Assembly: GCF_020991275.1 (NCBI RefSeq)
Contig: NZ_JAJLQY010000001.1
Span: 868,001-932,000, forward strand
Reading direction: 5' to 3'
Length of the DNA: 64,000 nt
Origin: Actinocorallia sp. API 0066
Lineage (GTDB): Bacteria > Actinomycetota > Actinomycetes > Streptosporangiales > Streptosporangiaceae
Below, in pieces: positions 18,624 through 27,776 of the stretch. Position numbers and translations under genes: made by a program. How positions within the stretch are numbered: the stretch's first letter is position 1; every line of letters starts with the position of its first letter. The notes under the pieces were generated by a model, which worked only from the letters and a program-made list of their open reading frames with translations, had not been told where the DNA came from and made no database searches.

Positions 18624-18661
18624 TTCACACGTCGGAAACATCGGTGCCGTTCGGGTGAAAC
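18624..18661 (+). promoter_or_regulatory. GlnR box upstream of amtB
   Basis: TTCAC-n6-GAAAC (a-site, 18624-18639) is followed after 6 nt by GCCGT-n6-GAAAC (b-site, 18646-18661). The two GAAAC half-sites are exactly 22 bp apart, matching the Streptomyces GlnR consensus gTnAC-n6-GaAAC repeated with n6. A third GAAAC lies at 18604. It sits 60 bp before amtB, consistent with GlnR activation under nitrogen limitation. Confidence 0.8.
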
Positions 18662-18720
18662 CGCCGAGGAAGAGTCTTCTGGGCGAACGGAAACCCGCAC
18701 TAGGAGGGGCGCTCTTCCTG

Positions 18721-20360
<1,640 letters not shown>

Positions 20361-20392
20361 GGCGGGGCTGTCGGGTTCGGGGGAGAGCGCGA

Positions 20393-20423
20393 GGGGCGTT
20401 CCGGAGCACATCCGGAACGCCCC
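20393..20423 (+). terminator. Hairpin between glnK and glnD
   Basis: GGGGCGTTCCGG-agcacat-CCGGAACGCCCC is a perfect 12-bp stem followed by TTACTCT. Within an operon it probably acts as a partial terminator, lowering glnD relative to amtB-glnK. Confidence 0.75.
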
Positions 20424-20448
20424 TTACTCTGTGCGTGAGAGGTGAGAT

Positions 20449-22710
20449 GTGCTGAGTTTCGCGACGGAACGGGCCGCGCGGGTGGCCGAGCTCGACGAGT
20501 GGCTCGCCGACCTGGTGGGGGACACCGAGGGGGTGGCGCTCGTCGCGGTGGGCAGTCTCGGCCGTCGCGACCTGACGCCCGGCGGGGACCTCGACCTCGT
20601 GCTGGTGCACGAGGGCCGTGAGGACGTCGCCGAACTCGCCGAGAAGATCTGGTACCCGGTCTGGGACCGGGGCCTCAAACTCGACCATTCGGTCAGAACG
20701 GTGGCCGAGGCGCGGGCGGTGGCCGCCGAGGACCTCAAGGCCGTCCTGGGCCTGCTGTACGGACGCTGCCTGGCGGGGGACGGGAGGCTCGCCGACGAGG
20801 TGCGCTCCAAGGTGCTCGCCGACTGGCGCGCGTCCGCCAAGACGAGGCTGCCTGAACTGCGCGACCTGACCGTCGAGCGGTGGGATCACCTTGGCGAGCT
20901 GGCCTTCCTCCTCGAAGGCGACGTGAAGGACGCCCGTGGAGGGCTCCGTGACGTGCACGTCATGCAGGCCGTCGTCGCTACCTGGGCCGTCCCGGAGCCG
21001 TCGCCCAGGGTGCGGGCCGCCTACGACACGCTTCTGGAGATCCGTCACGCGCTGCACAAGCGGACCGGCCGCGCCGCCGACCGCCTCCTGCTCCAGGAGC
21101 AGGACGGCGTGGCGGAGGAGCTGGGGCTGGCCGACGGCTTCGAGCTGCTGGGCGCCGTCGCGGGAGCCGCCCGGACGATCTCCTACGCGGCCGACACGGT
21201 GTGGCGGAACGTCGAGCGGTTCTGTGCCCCGCCGGCCCGCAGAGAGCGCCGTCCGATCGCCGACGGCCTCGTGGAGTACCAGGGCGAGGTCGTGCTCGCC
21301 CGGGGCGCCGACCTGACCGACCCGTCCATGCCGCTGCGCGCCGCCGCCGCGTCCGCGCACGCGGGACTGCCGCTGGCGCCCGCGACGCTGGACCAGCTCG
21401 CCAGGTCGTTCAGGGGCCTGCCGGTGCCGTGGCCGGAGGCGGCGCGGACGGCGCTGGTCTCCCTGCTGGGCGCGGGTGCCGCCGCCATCCCCGTGTGGGA
21501 GGGGCTGGACCAGGCGGGCCTCGTGGTGCGGATGATCCCCGACTGGACGCGGGTGCGGAACCGGCCGCAGCGCAACGCCGTCCACAAGTGGACGGTCGAC
21601 CGGCACCTGATGGAGGCCGCCGCGGGGGCCGCCGCCAGGACCCGTGACGTCTCCCGGCCGGACCTGCTGCTTGTCGGAGCGTTCCTCCACGACATCGGCA
21701 AGGACGGCTCGGGCAGGGACCATTCGGAGGCGGGCGCGGAGTACACCAGGGAGATCGCCGCCTATCTCGGCTTCCCTTCCGAGGACGTCGAGGTGCTGGA
21801 GGCCGTTGTCCTGCACCATCTCCTGCTGCCCGACACCGCCACCCGCCGCGACCTCGACGATCCCCTGACCATCGAGACCGTCGTCAAGGCCGTGAAGACG
21901 CCGCTGGTGCTGGAGCTGCTGCACGCCATCGCCGTGGTGGACGCGGGCGCGACGGGGCCCGCCGCGTGGGGCGGCTGGAAGGCGCGGCTGATCGACGAGC
22001 TCGTCCGGCGCACCGCCGCCGCGCTGCGCGGGGACGAGCCGCCGCGCACGCCCGCGCCGTCGTCGGCCCAGCTCGCGCTGGCCAGGCACGACGGTGTCGC
22101 GGTGCGGGTGAGCAGCACCGCCGTCCGGGGCACCTGGGCGCGGCACACCGGCGGCGCGCTGAGCGTCACGATCGTCGCGTGGGACCGGCCTGGGCTGCTC
22201 TGGCAGGCCGCGGGTGTGCTCGCCCTGCACCGGCTCGTCCTGCGCACCGCGCGGACGTTCTCGCACGGTGACGTCGGGGGCGGCAACGCCGTCATCGAGT
22301 TCACCGCGCAGCCGGAGTTCGGCAGCCCGCCCGAGCCCGCCTCGATCGAAGCCGATCTGCGGCGTGCCCTGGCCGGACGCCTTGACGTCGCGGACAGGCT
22401 GGAGAAGCGGGCCAGGTCGGTGCGGACGCGTCCAGGCGTGCCCGTGGCGCCGCCGAAGGTGACGTTCGTGGAGGAGGCGTCGAGCACGGCGACCGTGGTC
22501 GAGGTGCGCGCACACGACCGTCCAGGGCTGCTGTGGCGGATCGGCCGGATCCTGGGTGACTGCGGCCTGCACATCCGCGCCGCCAAGATCGACACGCTCG
22601 GTTCGGAGGTCGTCGACGTGTTCTATGTCGTCGGCCACGACGGACGCCCTGTGACGGACCCGGTCCTGCTCGCCGAGATCGAAGAGGACATCGTCGAGGC
22701 CCTGAGCTGA
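20449..22710 (+). CDS. glnD: PII uridylyl/adenylyltransferase GlnD
   Basis: A 753-aa bifunctional sensor that modifies and demodifies GlnK according to glutamine. Domains in order: nucleotidyltransferase with VGSLGRRDLTPGGDLDLVLVH (about residues 30-50), a helical linker, an HD hydrolase domain with LVGAFLHDIGKDGSGRDHSEAG (about 405-430), and two C-terminal ACT domains (VAWDRPGLLWQAAGVLA; EVRAHDRPGLLWRIGRIL). It is somewhat shorter than the E. coli enzyme, as in other actinobacteria. It starts at GTG 20449 (GAGAGGTGAGAT upstream); the ATG two bases earlier hits a stop at its third codon. Confidence 0.96.
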   Translation: MLSFATERAARVAELDEWLADLVGDTEGVALVAVGSLGRRDLTPGGDLDLVLVHEGREDVAELAEKIWYPVWDRGLKLDHSVRTVAEARAVAAEDLKAVLGLLYGRCLAGDGRLADEVRSKVLADWRASAKTRLPELRDLTVERWDHLGELAFLLEGDVKDARGGLRDVHVMQAVVATWAVPEPSPRVRAAYDTLLEIRHALHKRTGRAADRLLLQEQDGVAEELGLADGFELLGAVAGAARTISYAADTVWRNVERFCAPPARRERRPIADGLVEYQGEVVLARGADLTDPSMPLRAAAASAHAGLPLAPATLDQLARSFRGLPVPWPEAARTALVSLLGAGAAAIPVWEGLDQAGLVVRMIPDWTRVRNRPQRNAVHKWTVDRHLMEAAAGAAARTRDVSRPDLLLVGAFLHDIGKDGSGRDHSEAGAEYTREIAAYLGFPSEDVEVLEAVVLHHLLLPDTATRRDLDDPLTIETVVKAVKTPLVLELLHAIAVVDAGATGPAAWGGWKARLIDELVRRTAAALRGDEPPRTPAPSSAQLALARHDGVAVRVSSTAVRGTWARHTGGALSVTIVAWDRPGLLWQAAGVLALHRLVLRTARTFSHGDVGGGNAVIEFTAQPEFGSPPEPASIEADLRRALAGRLDVADRLEKRARSVRTRPGVPVAPPKVTFVEEASSTATVVEVRAHDRPGLLWRIGRILGDCGLHIRAAKIDTLGSEVVDVFYVVGHDGRPVTDPVLLAEIEEDIVEALS

Positions 22711-22721
22711 ACGGCGGGTGG

Positions 22722-22749
22722 ACGGGAGCCGAGGGGACGGGGCTCCCGT
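22722..22749 (+). terminator. Terminator hairpin after glnD
   Basis: ACGGGAGCC-(10 nt)-GGCTCCCGT is a perfect 9-bp stem starting 12 bp after the glnD stop. It separates the nitrogen operon from the Pst-like cluster. Confidence 0.65.
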
Positions 22750-22966
22750 GGCCCCCGCGTGGTCGGGACGGACGGGGCTGAGACGGGCCGACGCCGGATG
22801 ATGTTCGCTGTGGTCTGCGTTGTTTGCAGGCTTTTTACCAAACGAGCCGCAGATGGACATGTGATCGGATGCCGCCCGTTCGTCTGGCGGCCCCAGGGTA
22901 AACCTCCGCGAGCCAAGCGGTTCGCCGGCGGCGATATGGCCGCCGAAGCATCTTCGCGGAGGAAGA

Positions 22967-23995
22967 ATGCTCAAGAAGATGGTCCTCAGCGTGGCGGTCG
23001 CCATGCTGGCCGTCTCGGTCGTCCAGGCTCCGGCGAGCGCCGACCCGGGCTTCACCCCGTCCAGGACCGACTTTGTCGGGGTGGGTTCGGACACCACCCA
23101 GGACGTGGTGAACGCGCTCGCCGCCGCGTACAACAAGCGGAAGCCGGCCAACCGGCTCGCCAGCTTCAACGCGACCGGCTCGGCGACCTTCACGCCGAAG
23201 GCGGGCCTGCCCAAGCGCGCGCGTGTTGTCGGTTCCAGCAACGGCATCAAGGCGCTGCAGGCCGACACCGAGGGCGCCTACGACTTCGCCCGCTCCTCGC
23301 GCGCGAAGAAGACCGACGGCACCGAGGCCACGCTCACCTTCTACGCCTTCGCGCAGGACGGCGTCACCTGGGCGGTGAACTACAACAGCTTCGCGCCCAA
23401 GAACCTGAAGAAGTCGCAGCTCGCGAACATCTTCAAGTGCTCCTCCTCGGCCCGTTACTGGGACCAGGTCGGCGGCAAGAAGAACGGCAAGAAGCGCGTC
23501 GCCATCAGGCCGTGGCTGCCGCAGGCCGGCTCCGGCACCCGCTCGTTCTTCCTCGGCGCGATCGGCCTGACCGACGCCCAGGTCGGCTCCTGCGTCAACC
23601 AGAAGGCCAGCAACATCGAGAACGACGGCAAGAAGGTCGGCACCAACCGCGCCGTCATCGCGCCGTTCTCCATCGGCCAGTGGGTCGCCCAGGCGATCTA
23701 CGGCAAGAACGACCGCCACGGCAAGCTCGTCCTGGGCAGGATCGCGGGTGTCTCGCCGACCACCGGCAAGATCACGATCTCCAAGAAGGGCGCTGTCAAG
23801 GGCAAGAACATCCGCCTGAACGCCTCTGACTTCCCGCGCCAGCACCTGCGCCTCGTCTACAACGTGGTCCGCAACGAGGAGGCCGCCAAGTTCGAGCCGA
23901 TCTTCGGCCAGACCGGCTACCTGTGCGACCAGACCAAGATCATCCGTGCCTACGGCTTCGAGCCGATCGGCGGCGGCTGCGGCGCCATCTCCTGA
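22967..23995 (+). CDS. Secreted PstS-like substrate-binding protein 1
   Basis: A 342-aa exported protein, first of a Pst-like cluster. A signal peptide (LKKMVLSVAVAMLAVSVVQA then PASADPG) shows no lipobox, so it is released or wall-associated. The mature protein has the periplasmic-binding fold signatures FVGVGSDTTQDVVNALAAAY near the N-terminus and the anion-binding loop PQAGSGTRSFFLGAIGL near residue 185. This matches the actinobacterial PstS-like substrate-binding family; the ligand could be phosphate or another oxyanion. GGAGGAAGA lies upstream of ATG 22967. A 15-bp hairpin separates it from pstC, which should raise its level over the membrane genes. Confidence 0.8.
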   Translation: MLKKMVLSVAVAMLAVSVVQAPASADPGFTPSRTDFVGVGSDTTQDVVNALAAAYNKRKPANRLASFNATGSATFTPKAGLPKRARVVGSSNGIKALQADTEGAYDFARSSRAKKTDGTEATLTFYAFAQDGVTWAVNYNSFAPKNLKKSQLANIFKCSSSARYWDQVGGKKNGKKRVAIRPWLPQAGSGTRSFFLGAIGLTDAQVGSCVNQKASNIENDGKKVGTNRAVIAPFSIGQWVAQAIYGKNDRHGKLVLGRIAGVSPTTGKITISKKGAVKGKNIRLNASDFPRQHLRLVYNVVRNEEAAKFEPIFGQTGYLCDQTKIIRAYGFEPIGGGCGAIS

Positions 23996-24018
23996 CGCCC
24001 TGACCTCTCGCACAACGA

Positions 24019-24054
24019 GCCGAAGGCGACCGGCACCGTCCGGTCGCCTTCGGC
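24019..24054 (+). terminator. Intra-cluster hairpin after PstS-like 1
   Basis: GCCGAAGGCGACCGG-caccgt-CCGGTCGCCTTCGGC is a perfect 15-bp stem, 24 bp after the stop of the first binding-protein gene and 29 bp before pstC. It is likely a partial terminator or 3'-end stabiliser giving excess binding protein over permease. Confidence 0.75.
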
Positions 24055-24082
24055 CCCTGTCCTCATCAGAACGGCTACCACG

Positions 24083-25087
24083 ATGAGCATGGCCCCCCCG
24101 GTCGCTCCGGGCACCGAGCCCGCGGCGCAGCGGCGGCGCGTCGTCACCGCGCGGTTCGCGCCGGTGGACGTCGCCTTCCGGACCGCCGTGCGCGGCTCCG
24201 GCGTGACCCTCCTGGTCATCCTCGGCTTCATCGGCCTCTTCCTGGCCCTGCGCGGCTTCTCCGCGCTCAACACGGCCGGATACCACTTCTTCGGCACCGA
24301 GTCCTGGGACCCGGAGCAGCACGACTTCGGCATCGCCGCGGTGCTGCCCGGCACCATCGCGATCGCGCTGACGGCGCTGGCGGTGGGCGTGCCCGTCGCG
24401 GTGCTCGCCGCGCTCTACATCAGCGAGTACGCGGCGCCGGGCATGCGCCGCGCGCTCATCTCCCTCGTCGACCTGATGGCCGCTATCCCGTCGATCCTCT
24501 ACGGGCTCTGGGGGGTGACGTTCCTGCAGCCGCGCCTGATCGGAGTCTCGCGCTGGCTGTCGGACCATGCCTCTTTCATCCCGTTCTTCCGGGTGGACAC
24601 CGACCACGCCGACCCCGGCTCCTACACCTCCTCGCACTTCATCGCGGGCATCGTCGTCGCGATGATGGTGATCCCGATCTGCTGCTCGCTGTCGCGCGAG
24701 GTGTTCTCCCAGGCTCCGCAGGCAGAGCGGGAGGCCGCCTACGCGCTCGGCTCGACCCGCTGGGGGATGATCCGCACGGTGGTCCTGCCCTTCGGGCGCG
24801 GCGGCGTCATCGGCGCGGCGATGCTCTCGCTCGGCCGCGCGCTGGGGGAGACCATCGCGGTCGTCCTCATCATCTCCCCGGACTTCCGGGCCACCCTCCA
24901 CATCCTCGAAGGCGGCGGGAACTCGATCTCCGCCCTCATCGCGCTGCGTTACGCCGACTCCAGCGACTTCGGCCTGTCGGCCCTCATGGCCGCCGGACTC
25001 GTGCTGTTCGCGCTGACACTCGTCATCAACTTCTTCGCCGCCATGATCATCAACCGCAGCCGTTCCGGCGCTTCGACCGAGGCCTGA
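24083..25087 (+). CDS. pstC: Phosphate-type ABC permease PstC
   Basis: A 334-aa inner-membrane permease with six predicted helices after a ~35-residue cytoplasmic N-terminus. The coupling-helix (EAA) motif EREAAYALGSTRWGMIRTVVLP (about residues 216-237) and ALGETIAVVLIIS are typical of PstC. It pairs with PstA and is driven by PstB, the ATPase 6 kb downstream. A second ATG (24089) is possible. Two bases separate it from pstA, so they are surely cotranscribed. Confidence 0.93.
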   Translation: MSMAPPVAPGTEPAAQRRRVVTARFAPVDVAFRTAVRGSGVTLLVILGFIGLFLALRGFSALNTAGYHFFGTESWDPEQHDFGIAAVLPGTIAIALTALAVGVPVAVLAALYISEYAAPGMRRALISLVDLMAAIPSILYGLWGVTFLQPRLIGVSRWLSDHASFIPFFRVDTDHADPGSYTSSHFIAGIVVAMMVIPICCSLSREVFSQAPQAEREAAYALGSTRWGMIRTVVLPFGRGGVIGAAMLSLGRALGETIAVVLIISPDFRATLHILEGGGNSISALIALRYADSSDFGLSALMAAGLVLFALTLVINFFAAMIINRSRSGASTEA

Positions 25088-25089
25088 CC

Positions 25090-26298
25090 ATGACCATCGC
25101 CGACCAGCGCACCGACCCGTCCGCCGCCGAGGCGCCGCCGACGACGCGCGGCCGCTTCCGACCGGGAGGGGCCGTCCGCGAGGACCGCTACGCCCTCGTC
25201 GGGGCCGCCGCGGCGAGCCTCGCCCTGGTGTGGATCCTCTTCACCAGGCTGCTGCCGTTCACCGGCGCGCTCGGCTTCGCCGTGTGCTGGTACGGGGCCT
25301 TCCTCGTCCTGTACACGCTCGTCGTGACGCACGAGCACGGACGGCTCGCGGCCCTCGACCGCCTCGTCAGCGTGCTCGTGCACAGCGCGGGCGTGCTCAC
25401 CGTCACCGTCATCGCGGCGATCCTCGGGTTCACCGTGCTGCGCGGCGCCCAGGCGTTCGCGCACTCCAACTTCTTCACCCAGACGATGTCGGACACCGGC
25501 GCGCTCGACCCGCTGACCAGCGGCGGCGTGCTGCACGCCGTCGTCGGCTCGCTGATCCAGCTCGGCATCGGCGTCGCCATCGCGGTGCCGCTCGGCATCG
25601 CGACCGCCCTGTTCCTCGTGGAGGTCGGCGGGCGGCTGACCCGTCCCGTGCGGCTCATCGTCGACACGATGAGCGCGCTCCCGTCCGTCCTCGCGGGGCT
25701 CTTTGTGCTCGCCGCGTTCATCCTGACGTTCGGATTCCAGAAGTCGGGCCTGGCCGCCGCGCTGGCCATCGCGATCATGATGGTGCCGATCGTCACGCGG
25801 GCGTCGGAGGTCGTGCTGCGGCTGGTGCCCGGCGGGCTGCGCGAGGCCGCCTACGCGCTGGGCGCCGGACAGTGGCAGGTCGTGTGGCGGGTGGTGCTGC
25901 CGACGGCGCGGTCCGGCCTCGCGACCGGCGTCGTGCTGGCGATGGCGCGCGGCGTGGGGGAGACGGCCCCGGTCCTGCTGACGGCCGGGTTCGCGCGCGG
26001 CATGAACGCCGACCCCTTCTCGGGGAACATGACCAACCTTCCCCTCTACATCTACACCTACGTGAAGTTCCCGCAGCCGGACATGGTGTCGCGGGCGTTC
26101 GGGGCGGCGCTGGTCCTCGCGCTCGTTGTGCTCGTGCTCTTCACCGTCGCGCGCCTGCTGGGGGGTGCGGCGCCCGGGCAGATGACGCGCCGCGCCCGCC
26201 GCAGGCTCGCGAAGGCGGACCGCGCCGCCGCCCAGGCCCCCGTCCCCGCGCCGTCCGGGGACCTTCCCCTCGCACCCGACAAGGAGACGTCCGCATGA
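25090..26298 (+). CDS. pstA: Phosphate-type ABC permease PstA
   Basis: A 402-aa permease, longer than a typical ~300-aa PstA. It has an extra N-terminal region with two or three added helices (LVGAAAASLALVWILFTRL; LGFAVCWYGAFLVLYTLVV) before the conserved BPD domain. The EAA loop LREAAYALGAGQWQVVWRVVLP and RGVGETAPVLLTAGF are PstA-like. A C-terminal Ala/Pro-rich tail of ~40 residues follows the last helix. It overlaps the next gene by 4 bp (ATGA). Confidence 0.92.
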   Translation: MTIADQRTDPSAAEAPPTTRGRFRPGGAVREDRYALVGAAAASLALVWILFTRLLPFTGALGFAVCWYGAFLVLYTLVVTHEHGRLAALDRLVSVLVHSAGVLTVTVIAAILGFTVLRGAQAFAHSNFFTQTMSDTGALDPLTSGGVLHAVVGSLIQLGIGVAIAVPLGIATALFLVEVGGRLTRPVRLIVDTMSALPSVLAGLFVLAAFILTFGFQKSGLAAALAIAIMMVPIVTRASEVVLRLVPGGLREAAYALGAGQWQVVWRVVLPTARSGLATGVVLAMARGVGETAPVLLTAGFARGMNADPFSGNMTNLPLYIYTYVKFPQPDMVSRAFGAALVLALVVLVLFTVARLLGGAAPGQMTRRARRRLAKADRAAAQAPVPAPSGDLPLAPDKETSA

Positions 26299-27776
26299 GC
26301 GCTCGACGTCTGGGGGCGCTCGTCCTGGCGTCCCTGCTCGCCCTCCCGTGCGCGCGGCCGGCCGCCGCCGCGGACTTCGTGCCGGTGACCGGCAGCGGCT
26401 CGACCTGGAGCCAGGTCGCGCTCGACCAGTGGGCGGCGGCGGTGAAGAAGAACGGCATCACCGTCAACTACACCGGCTCGGGCTCGACCGCGGGCCGCAC
26501 CGACTTCCGCAGCGCCCAGGTCGACTTCGCCGTCTCGGAGATCCCGTTCCAGTTGCGTCCTGAGGACGGCAGCCCGCCCGAGGTGAGCAAGCGCGACTAC
26601 GCCTACATGCCGATCGTCGCGGGCGGCACCGCCTTCATGTACCACCTCACCAAGAACGGCAAGCGGGTGGAGAACCTGCGGCTGTCCGGCGAGACCATCA
26701 CCAGGATCTTCACCGGGAAGATCACCAACTGGAGCGATCCGGCGATCACCAAGGACATGAACGGCGTCCAGATGCCGAACCGGAAGATCACCCCGGTGAC
26801 GCGCTCGGACGGCTCGGGCACCACCGCGCAGTTCTCGCTGTGGATGGACGGCCAGTACCCCGACCTGTGGCGGCCGTTCTTCAAGAAGAAGGGCCTGACC
26901 TCGTACTATCCGACGCTTCCGGGTGGCAAGCAGCAGAACGGCTCCAACGGTGTCGCCGCCTACGTGGCGGCCAGCTACGGCGAAGGCGCCATCACCTACG
27001 TGGAGTACGCCTACGCGCGCAACGCGGGCTACCCGGTGGTCAAGGTGAAGAACAAGTCCGGCTACTTCACGCTGCCGACGGCCTCCAACGTCGCCGTCGC
27101 GCTCACCAAGGCCGAGATCAACGCGGACCTGACGCAGAAGCTCGAAGGCGTCTACAACAGCGCCGACAAGCGCGCCTATCCGCTGTCGAGCTACTCCTAC
27201 ATGATCATCCCGACGTCGACGCAGGCGCCCTTCACCAACGAGAAGGGCCAGACGCTCTCGACGTTCATCGACTACTTCCTGTGCGCGGGCCAGCAGAAGG
27301 CGCCGGAGCTGGGGTACTCGCCGCTGCCCAAGAACCTGGTCGAGGCCGCCTACAAGCAGATGAACCGGATTCCCGGCCACATCACCGCAGGCACCGACCT
27401 TTCCCGGTGCAAGAACCCCACGTTCGAGGGCGGTAAGAACGTGCTGCTGGAGACCGCGCCGCAGCCCGAGGCGTGCGACGAGGAGGGCAAGATCCCCTGC
27501 GGCGAGCCGGGCGCGGGCACCAGCGCCTCCGCGCCGCCCGGGGCGACGGCGGCGCCCACCGCGGACGCCACCACGCCCGCCGTCGCCGCCGGGGACGCCC
27601 CGGTGGTCGCCGCGGGCAGCACCGCCTTCGCCGAACCGGTCGAGGTGGCGGCGCAGAGCGGGACGGCGCTCGTCGCCGGCGCCGTCGCCACGGCGGTGCT
27701 GCTGGGCGCGCTCATGCTGCCGCCCGTCCTCACCGCCTACGCCCGTCGTCGGCGGCGTGCCGGAGGTGCCCGATGA
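26295..27776 (+). CDS. PstS-like binding protein 2 with C-terminal membrane anchor
   Basis: A 493-aa extracytoplasmic protein. After a signal peptide ([20 protein letters not shown]) comes a PstS fold: GSGSTWSQVALDQW, NYTGSGSTAGRTDFRS, VDFAVSEIPF, and the anion loop TRSDGSGTTAQFSLWM (about residue 177). Where E. coli PstS has Asp56 (SDAP), this protein reads SEIP. From about residue 400 an Ala/Pro/Thr linker leads to a C-terminal helix (LVAGAVATAVLLGALMLPPV) and Arg-rich tail, so it is tethered rather than lipid-anchored. No LPXTG-like motif precedes that helix. It starts at ATG 26295 overlapping pstA. Confidence 0.85.
   Translation: MSARRLGALVLASLLALPCARPAAAADFVPVTGSGSTWSQVALDQWAAAVKKNGITVNYTGSGSTAGRTDFRSAQVDFAVSEIPFQLRPEDGSPPEVSKRDYAYMPIVAGGTAFMYHLTKNGKRVENLRLSGETITRIFTGKITNWSDPAITKDMNGVQMPNRKITPVTRSDGSGTTAQFSLWMDGQYPDLWRPFFKKKGLTSYYPTLPGGKQQNGSNGVAAYVAASYGEGAITYVEYAYARNAGYPVVKVKNKSGYFTLPTASNVAVALTKAEINADLTQKLEGVYNSADKRAYPLSSYSYMIIPTSTQAPFTNEKGQTLSTFIDYFLCAGQQKAPELGYSPLPKNLVEAAYKQMNRIPGHITAGTDLSRCKNPTFEGGKNVLLETAPQPEACDEEGKIPCGEPGAGTSASAPPGATAAPTADATTPAVAAGDAPVVAAGSTAFAEPVEVAAQSGTALVAGAVATAVLLGALMLPPVLTAYARRRRRAGGAR

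Noticed and set aside
22860-22966. PHO boxes upstream of the Pst-like cluster
   Set aside because: GGTTCGCC and GGTAAACC resemble single half-units, but there is no pair of direct 11-bp repeats matching the actinobacterial PhoP consensus, so phosphate control is not supported by sequence.
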